Assembly: GCF_049243985.1 (NCBI RefSeq)
Contig: NC_135384.1
Coordinates: forward strand, 12,148,501-12,212,500
Origin: Paroedura picta
Lineage: Eukaryota; Chordata; Lepidosauria; Squamata; Gekkonidae
Reading direction: 5' to 3'
Length of the DNA: 64,000 bases
Position 1 is the stretch's first letter; the number at the start of each line of letters is the position of its first letter. The notes beneath the pieces are model-generated. The model did no database searches. It saw nothing but the letters and a program-made list of their open reading frames with translations, and had not been told where the DNA came from. Positions 53,638 to 64,000 of the stretch are shown here, one piece after another. The translations under genes and the position numbers were made by a program.

Positions 53638-54479
53638 GTAAAAATTTCCCCTTTTCCATTGCCATCAAACAGCTATCGTCTTTAAAAAGTTCATAACCTA
53701 CTATGTAAATTCTACTTTATAAATTAGGCTTATAGTAGACTTTCTCTAAAAACGTTTTACTGTAAGCTTAATTTATAAAGTACTAGCACTCATTACTAAA
53801 ATCATACATGGAAATAATTGGAAGATGCTGACTGCTAACTAAATGTTAAAAACTACCTCTGAAGGGGAATGAAATAGACTTACAGTCTACAGTTTGGGCT
53901 ATCTGAAGGAGGTTTCATGCCTGCCTTTAGTATCTTGTAATCACTGGACAGAATCCTGCCCAATTTTTCTGCTTACTACAGGAGCCATGTGGCATTTCTT
54001 CAAGCAGGTCCTGTGATACTTCTTGGGGTGGTCAGAAAAGAACTCTGCCTTCTTTTTCACAGGTAGAAAATCTGTTGGGATCCAACCAACATTTTATTAT
54101 TTCAGTATTTTATTTCCCCATTATGCAAAACACTATGTTACCAAGTATTCCCACGGCTTTTCTGCTACCATGGTATGAAGAATTATGTTAGGCAACCCGG
54201 GGTATCCTCACTTGTGTGCATCCCTCTGAGTGGTGGAGACATTATATAGACTGAAACATAAAAAGAATATCTGTATGTATCCCTATATCTTCCCTCAATC
54301 TTTTTCATTCTGGCATATCTTTACAACTGCCTACCCAGTTATTTTGGAATTCCACTGTGGTTTTAGAAACATCTGCATGCTGATCTTGGATCGTAATAAA
54401 GGCATTCATTGATTGGGGATTCCCACTGCAAACTATCTCCGCCCCCCACCCCAGAAATGCCATCTGTTTTCACAAAGCA

Positions 54480-54765
54480 TGTGTGAAAGCTGTGGGAACT
54501 TTCAGCCTTCTGCAGGGCCTGCAAAACAGAGCTTTTCTATCAGGTCTACGGTCGGCAAGGTAGATCAGCACCTTCCTCCCGGTATGAGTAGTACATCACT
54601 TTGACCTCCTTCTCCACCCCTCTAGTAGTGGGGATTTTCCCACCATGTTGGGCTTTTTATGTCTTTTAATGGGGGTTTTAATAGGGGTTTTATAAGACGC
54701 TGTAACCCGCCATGAGCTGGTTTCGGAAGTGGCGGGGAATAAATTGAAAAATAATAAAAATAATT
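54480..54765 (+). mobile_element. L2-type LINE 3' end in OR I intron
   Basis: Contains AGGGCCTGCAAAACAGAGCT and CTGTAACCCGCCATGAGCTG followed by GCGGGGAATAAATTGAAAA, the coding end and 3' terminus of an L2-like element. Absent from the introns of the sister genes. Confidence 0.6.
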
Positions 54766-55147
54766 TTTCATCCATCAGTCATTTCATCTTCAGCCACTTA
54801 CTTTCAAATCCAAGGGAGGGAAGACTGTGTCAAGGTAGATATTTGCAAGTGTTATATTCAAACCCTAATTCTATTTTTCAAGGAAATATTATAAGGGAAG
54901 GATGGACATTCGAAACGTTTATAGCTTGAACAACATATATTAGTTAATCAGTGAGTGACTCTATTGAATTTTGAATCTACATCTGAATATCGGGTTTCTA
55001 GATAGCCTCGTTGATCTGAATCTACTTTAACCTATGAAACAGGTGGCTGGATCCAACCAAGTAGGACAATTCTCTTAATTATCAAAATCTGAATCAAGCT
55101 TTCATTTTTTTTTTCAACAGAAATCTTGGAAAACTCCATACAAAGAA

Positions 55148-56146
55148 ATGCCCAATTCAAGCACTTTTAAGACCTTCGTGCTTCTGGGCTTCTCTGACAC
55201 CTGGGAACAAAACGTATTGTGCTTCATTCTTTTATTAGTGATTTATTTGACAGCTCTGATTGCAAACTGCCTCATCATTTCAGCTGTGTCCTTGGACCAG
55301 CAGCTCCATACCCCCATGTACTTTTTCTTGGTGAATTTATCTATCATTGATCTGGGTTCCATATCTGTCACCATCCCAAATGCCATGATTAATTCCCTCT
55401 TGAACACCTGGGAGATTTCATATTCTGGATGTGTCGCACAAGTGTATTCCCTGTTGTTTTTCTTGACATCAGACTTGTTCCTCCTCACTGGTATGGCCTA
55501 TGACAGATATGTCGCCATCTGTGACCCACTACACTATGAGACTGTCATGGATAGAAAAGTATGCATCAAAATGGCAGCCAGTGCATGGATTTCTGGTTTT
55601 CTTTCCTCAGGTGTACACACTGGTAGTACTTTTGCCATCACCTTCTGCTCCAATGTCATCAACCAGTTCTTCTGTGAGGTTCCACAGCTTCTGAAAATAT
55701 CTTGTGACAATTTGTACCTTATTGAATTTGGAGTTGTTGTTTTGAGTGTGTTTATAGTCTTCTCTTGCTTTGGTTGCATCATTGTTTCATACATGCACAT
55801 TTTCAAGTCAGTGCTCAGAATCCCCACCACCCAGGGAAGGAACAAAGCTTTCTCCACATGTGTCCCCCACCTTATTGTGGTCTCCTTGTTTGTCAGTACT
55901 GGAAGCTTTGCCTACCTGAAGCCCGTCTCACGATCCCCTTCAGATCTGGATCTGGTGATTGCTATTCTGTATTCTGTGTTACCGCCATTGATGAACCCAG
56001 TCATCTATACAATGAGGAACAGGGACATCAAAACTGCACTATGGAAAATATTTCTTTGTGACATTTTTTCAGGAAGAAAAGCATGGTTTCCTCTTATCAG
56101 TCTGGTTTCCAGGTGCAATTTGTCAAAGAACAAAGTATTTTCATAG
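55148..56146 (+). CDS. Olfactory receptor I (OR family 14-like)
   Basis: 332 residues, intact and the most diverged MPNSS gene. Starts MPNSSTFKTFVLLGFSDTWE. Complete motifs: HTPMYFFL, MAYDRYVAIC, loop-2 Cys, SYMHIF (Val to Met), KAFSTCVPHL, NPVIYTMRN. Ends FPLISLVSRCNLSKNKVFS. The upstream ATG of the other copies is ATA here, so there is no overlapping uORF. Its intron has no GA tract. Followed by a spacer homologous to the one after gene B and then by the gene J unit. Odorant receptor; ligand unknown. Confidence 0.93.
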   Translation: MPNSSTFKTFVLLGFSDTWEQNVLCFILLLVIYLTALIANCLIISAVSLDQQLHTPMYFFLVNLSIIDLGSISVTIPNAMINSLLNTWEISYSGCVAQVYSLLFFLTSDLFLLTGMAYDRYVAICDPLHYETVMDRKVCIKMAASAWISGFLSSGVHTGSTFAITFCSNVINQFFCEVPQLLKISCDNLYLIEFGVVVLSVFIVFSCFGCIIVSYMHIFKSVLRIPTTQGRNKAFSTCVPHLIVVSLFVSTGSFAYLKPVSRSPSDLDLVIAILYSVLPPLMNPVIYTMRNRDIKTALWKIFLCDIFSGRKAWFPLISLVSRCNLSKNKVFS

Positions 56147-56319
56147 CTGAAAGTTCACTAAGAAAGGAAGGGAGCAGATATCAACCAGTCTCTACAGCAG
56201 GGTAGAAAATCCACTAGGCAAAATGAGGATGGTGGATGGCAGTATGTTTATGCTTCAATAAAAAAGTAACAATCTTACGAACTGATTACTTCTGTTTCAT
56301 CATATTGTATTTGTGGAAG

Positions 56320-56746
56320 CATAGAATCATAGAATCATAGAGTTGGAAGGGGCCATACAGGCCATCTAGTCCAACCCCCTGCTCTATGCAGGATCAGCCC
56401 TAAGCATCCCAAAGCATCCAAGAAAAGTGTGTATCCAACCTTTGCTTGAAGACTGCCAGTGAGGGGGAGTTCACCACCTCCTAAGGCAGCCTATTCCACT
56501 GCTGAACTACTCTGACTGTGAAATTTTTTCCCTGATATCTAGCCTATATCGTCGTACTTGTAGTTTAAACCCATTACTGCGTGTCCTCTCCTCTGCAGCC
56601 AACGGAAACAGCATCCTGCCCTCCTCCAAGTGACAACCTTTCAAATACTTAAAGAGGGCTATCATGTCCCCTCTCAACCTCCTTTTCCCCAGGCTGAACA
56701 TTCCCAAGTCCTTCAACCTATCTTCATAGGGCTTGGTCCCTTGTGA
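56320..56746 (-). mobile_element. CR1 LINE 3' part
   Basis: Minus strand: [20 protein letters not shown] and RYRLDIREK frames, then the ATTCTATG terminus at the left. At the right it ends abruptly against a Penelope-like fragment at 56747. Confidence 0.85.
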
Positions 56747-56815
56747 AGTGTGAGTGCACACGAAAGTTCATACCTTGAATAAAATTTTGTTGGTCTTTAA
56801 GGGGCCACTGGATTT
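56747..56815 (+). mobile_element. Penelope-like end fragment
   Basis: GTGTGAGTGCACACGAAAG, CTTGAATAAAATTTTGTTGG and TTTAAGGGGCCACTGG. Only the second half of the hammerhead-like core (hairpin plus GAAA) is present. Confidence 0.5.
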
Positions 56816-57790
56816 TAAATTTGTTCAGTGTGCAAACATGCGATTGTAACAACAAGGTTTATTAAAGAGGTTGTCCATTTTGAAATGGAACTTAACAGCT
56901 TCAGGAATTGTAGAACCAAAAATTTAATATATTTATGCAAGTGCGCATGTTCCGAATGGTATGTAGAGAAAACGACCCATCAGATCTGAGTCAGAATTTT
57001 TCACAACGTTCTTCCTGCGTTACTCTGAGCACATATTCCTCCTTCATGCACACCTCTTTGTAAAAGTAGCCAATGTCCATTCACTCCAATAAAAACAGAC
57101 TGAATATGCGGTTTCAGTCACACGTTTGGCTGGCTGTGTTCAACAGGACACAAGAATTACTCAGCGCATGGAGAAAAAGCAAACAAGGATACGCTGCACC
57201 CAATCTGTAGGTGTTCACTGTAATGTGTGAACATGCTAGACAGAGAAGCTGCCTGTTTGTTCCCAGCTGGGAGCTTGAAGAGGCAGGCAGCTTGTAAGGG
57301 ATGGGTGAGGCAGGACAGGCAGACAGGCCCCCAAGTAAGAAGGTGAAAGAAACTACATGCATGCATAAACGAGGAGCAAAAGTTAGCTTTCAAGTGGAAA
57401 GCCATAAATCTTTCTGATCTTCCTCGGGACACATATAGTAGAACACCGGCTGCCCCAGCGAGAGAAGAGGAGAAACCTCTCTTTTGCTTTTATTAAATTA
57501 GGGTAATATTTTAGTCTCATTCTACAGTTCTCCTAGCCTGGGTCAGCATCTAACAGTAGACATTCAAACTACTGGGTGAGACAGCCAGAGAAAAGGAGGT
57601 GAGAAGGAAAAAGGGGCTCCTCATCTAAGAACAAGTTAATGGAATAAACTTTGAGGGACAATATCAGCTTAGAAATAATATTAATGATTCTGAGGCAGGG
57701 ACTCCACAGCTAAAGCTGTGAAGTAAACAAATACTTCAGAGATGTAGGTAATTTTTTTCGACAAGACAACATATAAGGCTCTGACTCTGG
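56816..57790. other. Intergenic spacer I-J
   Basis: 57020-57180 matches 23470-23640. The rest shows no gene or repeat I recognise. Confidence 0.5.
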
Positions 57791-57802
57791 TATAATATAT
57801 AG

Positions 57803-57938
57803 CAGGGGTAGTCAACCTGTCGTACTTCAGATGTCCATGGACTACAAATCCCATGAGCCCCTGTCAGCGTTTTCTGGCAGGGGCTCTTGGGAATTGTAGT
57901 CCATGAACATCTGGAGGACCACAGGTTGACTACCCCTG
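57803..57938. mobile_element. hAT-like palindromic MITE
   Basis: CAGGGGTAGTCAACCTGT ... ACAGGTTGACTACCCCTG, near-palindromic. Target duplication ATATATAG / CTATATAG (one mismatch; 57795-57802 and 57939-57946). Confidence 0.88.
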
Positions 57939-57998
57939 CTATATAGTATAGTATCACTCCCTAATAATGAGAAATGTATAATGTGTCGGGGCCCTAAA

Positions 57999-57999
57999 T

Positions 58000-58074
<75 letters not shown>

Positions 58075-58390
58075 CTTATTTATCATACTTCTATACCGCC
58101 CTCCCCGGAGGCTCAGGGCGGTTTACATTATAACAGAGAACAACACATAAAACAGTCTGTAGAACATGTATAACTGATAACTAATAATTGTAACCAAATA
58201 ACAACACAGTATAACAGTAAACAATATAGTAATACAAACAGGTCCAGGGCTTATTGATGGGATTCTGCGGTGGGGGGGAGCAGGGGCCCTTGGTCGCTGA
58301 TTGATTACGTCTGGTCTTGGCCAAATGCCTGGTGGAGGAGCTCCTTTTTGCAGGCCCTGCGGAACTGTTTAAGCTACAAGCTTTTTTTCC
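57999..58390 (-). mobile_element. L2 LINE 3' end with TTTA repeat
   Basis: A TTTA repeat of about 20 units (57999-58081), followed by TATACCGCCCTCCCCGGAGG and CTCAGGGCGGTTTACAT. This is the antisense of the L2 end also seen at 12110-12476. The repeat is its expanded tail. Confidence 0.75.
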
Positions 58391-58563
58391 TAATGAATGG
58401 GGGGAAAGAGACTTCTTTGGATCCCCTAAAAGTATCATGCTGAAGTTAATGGGACACATGTTTATATGTAGGATAAGAGTTACAGCAAACAATTAAATCA
58501 GGTGAAATTGAGTGGGGAAAACTAGTTTAACAGATTTCAGTGGAAATAGGTATATTTTGCCCT

Positions 58564-58643
58564 GATCTGGATAGCCCAGGCTACCCAGTTCCATCAGATC
58601 ATGGAAGCCAAGTAGGGTTGGCCCTGGTTATAATTGGATTGGG
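58564..58643 (+). repeat. 5S-derived SINE, head only
   Basis: CATCAGATCATGGAAGCCAA and GTAGGGTTGGCCCTGGTTAT match the 5S rRNA internal control region. The body is missing. Homologous in position to 23693 after gene B. Confidence 0.65.
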
Positions 58644-58799
58644 AGAAGGTTTTGTCAATCCGTTAGTCAGGCAGACTAGGAGCTTTACACATGATATTAT
58701 GTTCTTGGATGGAAAGATGAGCTAAAATTAACTTTTATTTTTACTACCAATTCACTGCAGTAATGATTTATCTTGGGATTACTGCTGCTGAACTCTGCT

Positions 58800-58999
58800 G
58801 GGCTTTGTGAAAACCGTTCCCAAGAACTCGAGCTGAACAGACAGGTATAAAACCTTTTTCCGATAAGACATACATTTGCCAAGAAATCATAGATCTCATT
58901 ATTGCACAGCATGTGGATGGGCAGGAAAACATCAGCACTTGTTCAGTATTTTTTTTTAAAGAAGTCAAACAAGAATGAAAAAAAGTTTTACACTGAAAG
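58800..58999 (+). promoter_or_regulatory. Promoter and 5' exon of OR gene J
   Basis: EBF-like GTTCCCAAGAACTC (58815-58828), TATAAAA (58846-58852), exon ending CACTGAAAG|GTAAAG (GT at 59000). Acceptor TCTCCTACATAG ending 60065; intron 1066 bp. The exon holds ATG at 58975, in frame with the receptor after splicing (ATG, seven codons, then G joined to AC), and an earlier out-of-frame ATG near 58917. Confidence 0.7.
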
Positions 59000-59169
59000 G
59001 TAAAGTCTATTAATCTCGCTCTCTTTCTCTCTGTTTATCTCTTCTGCTTATGTCTTGAGACATCCCCATTCTTCATGATTATACAGCAAGATTGTTCTCT
59101 GAATACTCTAAAATATATATGACAAGATATAATGTACTAGTACTAGCTTTTACCCACAGTATGATCAAA

Positions 59170-59465
59170 ATTGGAATTAGCTATCAGAAGATGTAGTGAT
59201 GCCCACAGGAATAAACAACAGTAAGTGCAGATTACATAGATTCATGGAAGATAGGTCTATCTGTGGCTACTAGCCATGGGGACTGAGGGAAACCTGTTCA
59301 GAGGCACTAAAGTTTTGAGTCTGAGAGCCAGAAATCAACATCAGAGGAAGATGTTGACTTCTGTATCTTGTTGCTGGCCCTCAAGAGGAACTGGTTCATC
59401 CCATGATGCTGAACTAAATGGACTACTGGTCTGTTCCAGAAGGGCTCTTTTTCTATTCTTATATT
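59170..59465 (+). mobile_element. CR1-like LINE 3' end in OR J intron
   Basis: Ends GGTCTGTTCCAGAAGGGCTC before a TTCTTATATT terminus; same insertion as in the units of A and the orphan exon. Confidence 0.62.
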
Positions 59466-59797
59466 TATCCTATTCTAGTCACACAGTTCTGGGGTAATCA
59501 CAGAGAGCAAGGATTTAAGTTGTAATTTCCGAGTACTATTTGGATAGCCTCCCTACTTCTTCCTAATAAACTTATGAAAAATGAGAGATACGGGGGGGAG
59601 CAGGGAGGTTTTTGAATCCTTGGTTACATTTCAAATACTTTCCTCTTCTCTATTCCAGCTCTTTTTGTAGAGTGGCTTGCCAACTGCAGTTAATTTAATG
59701 TGTGAATTGTGAGAAGTAGAACAAGACTTCTGAGGATGAGGTTTTAAAGGAAAGCAAAAGTCAGCGATCTTAGGTGAAAACCCACTATCATCTAAGG

Positions 59798-59933
59798 CAG
59801 GAGTAGTCAAACTGCGGCCCTCCAGATGTCCATGGACTACAATTCCCACGAGCCCCTGCCAGCAAATGCTGGCAGGAGCTCATGGGAATTGTAGTCCATG
59901 GACATCTGGAGGGCCGCAGTTTGACTACCCCTG
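59798..59933. mobile_element. hAT-like palindromic MITE, best copy
   Basis: 136 bp, almost a perfect palindrome (CAGGAGTAGTCAAACTGCGG ... CCGCAGTTTGACTACCCCTG). Perfect 8-bp target duplication ATCTAAGG (59790-59797 and 59934-59941). It lies about 130 bp before the acceptor of gene J; gene A lacks it. Confidence 0.93.
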
Positions 59934-60091
59934 ATCTAAGGTGTCTCTCTGATCTCAGAAGTTCTATAGATGATAACCAGCTTTAGGAAACACACAAGAA
60001 ACCTAATTTGTCTTCAAAGTCTTTTTCTGTCATTCTCTTAATGCCTGTTTTTTTCTCCTACATAGACAACAAGACAGCTACCCAAGATACA

Positions 60092-61030
60092 ATGTCCAAC
60101 CACAGTGCTGTATCTCAGTTCCTGCTTCTGGGATTCTCAGACATTAGAGAGTTGCAGATGTTGAGCTTTGGGTTTTTTCTAGTTATTTACATGACTTCCC
60201 TTATTGCAAACATTCTCGTCTTCACCGTTATAGCCACTGGCCACCATGTTCATACTCCCATGTACTTCTTCCTAATGAATTTATCAGTCATTGACATTGG
60301 TTCCATCTCCATCACTCTCCCCAAAGCCATGATCAATTCTCTCCTAAATACCAGGCTGATTTCCTATTATGAATGCGCTGCACAAGTATTTTTCTTCTTC
60401 TTCTTCTTGTTTTCAGAAATGATCTTTCTAACTATCATGGCATACGATCGATATGCTGCTATTTGTGATCCCCTGAACTATGGACGAGTAATGAACAGGA
60501 GGTTCTGTTTTCAAATGGCCTTGAGTGCCTGGATGGCAGGACTTTTTAATGGAATTGTTAATGTGACAAGCACATTCACAAACACTTTCTGCTCCACTGT
60601 AATCAATCAATTCTTTTGTGAAGTTCCTCATCTACTCAGACTCTCCTGTTCGAATCTTTATCTCATTGAAATTGGGGTTCTTATAATAGCTTCATGGATC
60701 TGTACATGTTGTTTGGGTTTCATAGTTGCCTCTTATGTCCATATTTTCAGAACAGTACTCGGAATTACTTCTGTGGAGGGCAAGAGAAAAGCTTTCTCAA
60801 CATGCATCCCTCACTTGATAGTTGTTTCTCTGTTCCTCGCTGTTGGTATGATTGCCCATTTGAAGCCGGCTTCCAGCTCCCCTTCTAACTGGGATCTTGC
60901 TTTTTCTTTAACGTATACTGTGGTGCCACCAACACTGAATCCAATAATCTATACCATCCGAAACAAGGAGATCAAAGCAGAAATTTCTAAAGTATTTCGG
61001 GGGAAGTTTATGCCAACAGAAAAATGGTAG
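60092..61030 (+). CDS. Olfactory receptor J (OR family 14-like), coding exon
   Basis: 312 residues from the classic ATG (MSNHSAVSQFLLLGFSD, NHS glycosylation site). HTPMYFFL, MAYDRYAAIC (Ala replacing the usual Val, as in A), loop-2 Cys, SYVHIF, KAFSTCIPHL, NPIIYTIRN; it ends RGKFMPTEKW. The frame is open back to the acceptor at 60065, and the spliced mRNA has an in-frame ATG in exon 1 (58975), which would add 17 residues (MKKSFTLKDNKTATQDT). The downstream 400 bp of coding is nearly the same as in A, whereas the first half differs clearly. Intact odorant receptor. Confidence 0.93.
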   Translation: MSNHSAVSQFLLLGFSDIRELQMLSFGFFLVIYMTSLIANILVFTVIATGHHVHTPMYFFLMNLSVIDIGSISITLPKAMINSLLNTRLISYYECAAQVFFFFFFLFSEMIFLTIMAYDRYAAICDPLNYGRVMNRRFCFQMALSAWMAGLFNGIVNVTSTFTNTFCSTVINQFFCEVPHLLRLSCSNLYLIEIGVLIIASWICTCCLGFIVASYVHIFRTVLGITSVEGKRKAFSTCIPHLIVVSLFLAVGMIAHLKPASSSPSNWDLAFSLTYTVVPPTLNPIIYTIRNKEIKAEISKVFRGKFMPTEKW

Positions 61031-61051
61031 TTTTTTTCAATCCTTTAACAT

Positions 61052-61350
61052 AGCGATCCCCAACCTGTGGGCCTCGGACCACATGTGGTCCTTCAACTAA
61101 TTGGAGGTGGGCCCCGAAGGACGCCTTCGCCCCCCCGGCCCTTTACTTCATCCCCCCCAGCCCTTTACAACACACTTCATTGTTGTGGCATGTGTGTATC
61201 TTATTTTGAAGGGATGTTTAAACATTACCATAGCGATCAGAGAGCGTTAGGGCAGTGGTTGAGAGTAGAGGAGTAAACTACCCCCCCCCCACCGGGCCTC
61301 AGTAAAAGGCGTTGAGTGGTCCCTGGTGATAAAAAGGTTGGGGACCACTA
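61052..61350. mobile_element. hAT-like non-autonomous element
   Basis: Left end AGCGATCCCCAACCTGTGGG, right end AAAGGTTGGGGACCACTA, inverted repeats about GGTCCCCAACCT. Interrupts the 3' flank of gene J between CTTTAACA and CATAGTTTTTCTG, which is continuous after A and D. Exact duplication not resolved. Confidence 0.7.
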
Positions 61351-61689
61351 CACATAGTTTTTCTGTTCGTGGTTTCAGGATGTTTTCAGTGATCAAAGGA
61401 AACTGATTAAAATAGTTGATACCATTTCCTTTTTTTGGGTGTTTAGAATTTACTAAGCACAGACAGACAGATCGGCATGCCCTTACTTAGACAGCCTAGA
61501 CTAGCCTCATATCATATATAGGACGATAAGCAGGGCCAGTCATTTAAAATCCTCCAACTTCCCTGCTTGTTCCCATTATAATACATATACAAATCAATTA
61601 GGGTTGCTTCAGACGCTGAAGCGTCACAAGCTAAGTTTAGCTATTGTATGACCTTATACTCTTTCAAGAGATTTCTTAATAAGTTGAAA

Positions 61690-61790
61690 TTGGTCCTTAA
61701 ATATAAAAAACCATTGTCCCTTGAAAAAGCTGTAGGCGAAACGCGTTGGGACTTGTGTGAAATAAGAATAAAAGAATTACTGAAACTGAA
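61690..61790 (+). mobile_element. Second Penelope-like end with GGCGAAACGCGTT motif
   Basis: CCCTTGAAAAAGCTGTAGGC, GAAACGCGTTGGGAC and the following ATAAGAATAAAAG. The GGCGAAACGCGTT string resembles the 3' half of a hammerhead core (stem II, GAAA, stem III); the CUGAUGA half is degenerate. Family assignment is inference. Confidence 0.35.
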
Positions 61791-61889
61791 GAGAGACGAC
61801 TCTATATAAGTCCAATTTGGATATTTTTATTGCCATATTGGTTTCTAAGTATATCTGTATTATTCTCAAATTCACAGAGGCAGCACTCC

Positions 61890-62130
61890 ATTTTTGGGGA
61901 AAACTCTATGTAAAATTAGCTTCTACCAAAGAGTTTTGCCCCCAAACCAGAGCATCCCCCCCCCCACATGCCTACATCACCTCTGGGTCAAATAGGTAAA
62001 TCACATTGGTTTATAATATTCTTCCCATTTGGTGGGATAATTCTCCTCTCCCAGCCACCTGGTTGGTGCTGGAGGGATGGGATCTGAAAATTGGAGACGT
62101 AGGTCTGGCATCTCTAAAATCTCATTGGAG
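61890..62130. repeat. Unclassified dispersed repeat
   Basis: CTCTATGTAAAATTAGCTTC, CCAAAGAGTTTTGCCCCCAA and the CCCAGCCACCTGGTTGG region. Counterpart of 16730-17100 and 30780-31140 in the flank of the MSN-type genes. Confidence 0.45.
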
Positions 62131-62530
62131 GGGTAGGTCTGGCATCTCTAAAATCAATACCTTTTAATGCAAAGGTTGTATTCTTTGTCTCAAGCAATGA
62201 GACTTCCCCACCTCTGCCACTATAGACCCAGTATGTTCCTACCATAAAAGTCTCCTTGTTTCTGCAAGATGCTCCACTGAGTCAAGTAATATTTCGATCC
62301 AACTTTTGCAGTTCAATGTCTTCCAGAATTAAAATAATTGATTTTAGGCACTTCATAGATACAAATTCTCCATAAGATTTCCTTTCAACTGTCTAATTTT
62401 GGGGGGTTTCAAAGATTTCTTATTATGTTGAAATCAGAACATTTCTTTATTTTTGCCCATCGAAACCCATTGTTTAGAGAGATCAATTATGATTGTTGTG
62501 ATGTTAATTCAATGGCTCTTTCAATAGATT

Positions 62531-62728
62531 TTCTCCTTGTTTGTCAGCACTGGATGCTTTGCCTACCTGAATCCCAACTCACGATCCCCTTCAGATCTGG
62601 ATCTGGTGTTTGCTATACTGTATTTCATGGTCCCTCCACTGATGAACCCAGTTATCTATACAATGAGGAACAGGGACATCAGAGTCGCACTATGGAAAAT
62701 GTTCCCCCTTATCGATTTGCTTCCATGA
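62531..62728 (+). pseudogene. OR pseudogene K, C-terminal fragment
   Basis: Starts abruptly at the SLFVSTGCFAYLN position (TM6) and continues SPSDLDLVFAILYFMVPP, NPVIYTMRN, then has an internal deletion of about 42 nt before PLIDLLP. The end and the 3' flank match gene F. The upstream sequence, however, is the flank of an MSN-type unit (compare 17120-17350). A recombination product, without promoter. Confidence 0.88.
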
Positions 62729-63034
62729 TGTAATTTGTTAAAGGAAAAACAGTTTTCATAACCAAAAGCTTACAGAGAGGAAAGGAGTAGATATCTGGCA
62801 GGTTCTACAGATGGACAGAAGACCTACTAGGCAGCAAGAGTGTGGAAAATGGTGCTTCTGAGATGCACAAGTGAGGACTGCAGTTGACAGACAAGATAAA
62901 CTTGTACATAGTGTGAAAGGGACATGAGTCCATCTTACTCGCTTCTGTTCTGTGGCATAGCTTAGCAGGTCTTCTGTCCTCTTATAGAGTCTCACTGATT
63001 CTCAGTCCCTTCCGCTGGCCAGCAAAGATAGTCT

Positions 63035-63433
63035 GGGCCATTCCGCACAAGGACCAATTTTGCTGAATGTTTGCAGTATGCAGAAACGCTATATTTAATA
63101 GTCAAATTTCGTCAATCTGCATACCTCTAAATCTAGTGGAATATTGAAGTCTCAGTATTAATTCCCCACATGTTTCTGGTGTCGCTGAAATCGCAACAAA
63201 GGAAGCAATATCTTTCCACACTTCTTCCCGCCCCTGGCCATCAATCAAAGAGAACAGCCAATGAACTGTTGTGTTCGTGCTCCCGAAAAGCCCCTTTCCC
63301 TTTAAAAACTGTTTTTTAAAAACCCAAACACACCAGTTGAAATGAATATTTGTTCATTCATTATCTCAGAAAGGCATTTTTTTGCTGGCGTAGAAGCTGT
63401 CGCTTAATCGTTTACACGCTGTTTACACGCTAG
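63035..63433. mobile_element. Harbinger-like element, opposite-orientation part
   Basis: Starts GGGCCATTCCGCACAAGGACC, which is the reverse complement of the right end of the element at 31738-32305. Runs through AGAACAGCCAATGAACTG to GTTTACACGCTAGTGAAGC, where it is cut. The same flanking sequence follows the part at 46043-46545. Confidence 0.7.
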
Positions 63434-64000
63434 TGAAGCATGCCCCCCTGAGGCCAATAAGGGCTTTTTTTTCTCGGTTGTCCTCTTCTGGAAGCCAGGC
63501 ACTTTATTATTAACAGTCATTAAGACCAGTACAAATTGTAATATGCATAAACAATGACAAAAGTTGCTAAAATATGTGAACAATAAAATAAAATGAATAA
63601 AACAAAGAGCATAAAATCTCTGTTTAATATTATCCTCTGAGGTTAACGCATAGTTTAATAGCAGTTGAGGCCAAACATGCTTATCTGGGGCCAGGGATCA
63701 TTAGCTGGTTAGTGTTGACTGAATGTTGTGTTCTTTGGGTGGCATGGGCAGAAAGGTGGCCTCTCAGGTACATTGGACCCAAACCATGTATGACCTTAAT
63801 GGTAATTACCAGAACCTTAAGTTTGATCTGGTTCTCAACTGGTAACCATTGCAGATGTTGGACCATAGGCCAGATGTGGGGCCTCCAAGGTGTTCCTGTG
63901 AGAATCCAGGCTGCTGCATTCTGGACCAGTTCTAGTTTCCAGATCAAGGATAAAGGTAGGTAAACGTAGAGCAAGTTGCAGAGCTCCAGTCTAGAGGTGA
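63434..64000 (-). mobile_element. L2 LINE remnant in duplicated 3' block
   Basis: Fourth copy of the block of 35370-36350. Minus-strand frame LVQNAAAWILTGTPWRPH, LQWLPVENQIKLKVLVIT, VIHGLGPMYLRGHL is the best preserved here. Cut by the window end; another OR unit may follow. Confidence 0.7.

Overview
The window reads as nuclear DNA from a squamate reptile, possibly a gecko (lineage not provable from sequence alone). The evidence is intron-containing vertebrate genes, a vertebrate olfactory receptor (OR) array, and a squamate repeat mix: a Sauria-type tRNA SINE, a 5S-rRNA-derived SINE, a second tRNA-derived SINE with a CTT tail, BovB, CR1 and L2 LINEs, Penelope-like fragments, and hAT-like and Harbinger-like MITEs.

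Left part (1 to about 7.7 kb): the 5' end of STRADA on the minus strand. Four coding exons spell the conserved N-terminus of the STRAD-alpha pseudokinase, starting [12 protein letters not shown] and continuing [13 protein letters not shown] non-coding first exon lies in a CpG island at about 7.2 to 7.7 kb that carries an RFX-like X-box, a CCAAT box and two ETS sites. The rest of the gene lies beyond the left edge. From 7.8 to 13 kb there are only transposon remains.

Right part (13 to 64 kb): a head-to-tail array on the plus strand of family-14-like OR genes. Nine have full-length coding exons (at 15.5, 21.2, 28.3, 33.9, 39.0, 43.8, 50.6, 55.1 and 60.1 kb). Two are broken remains (29.8 and 62.5 kb). 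There are two subfamilies. The seven MPNSS-type genes (here B, C, E, F, G, H, I) are close paralogues. The two MSN-type genes (A and J, with pseudogene D) flank them. Each gene has a recognisable unit: a TATA-box promoter, a 5' exon of roughly 120 to 160 nt ending in a GT donor, an intron of 1.0 to 2.0 kb, and a coding exon preceded by a polypyrimidine-AG acceptor. Orphan or decayed promoter/exon-1 copies lie at 24.5 and 25.7 kb.

The most interesting signals are these. (1) In the MSN-type genes exon 1 carries an ATG in frame, after splicing, with the receptor. This may rescue gene A, whose usual ATG is GTG. (2) Promoter and coding relationships disagree between paralogues, and A and J show a sharply bounded gene-conversion-like tract. 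(3) A Harbinger-like element inserted into the end of gene G supplies its stop codon. (4) An older receptor unit seems to have been split by insertion of the gene C unit. (5) Penelope-like fragments carry hammerhead-ribozyme-like cores. All gene models are read by eye; no search or alignment program was run.
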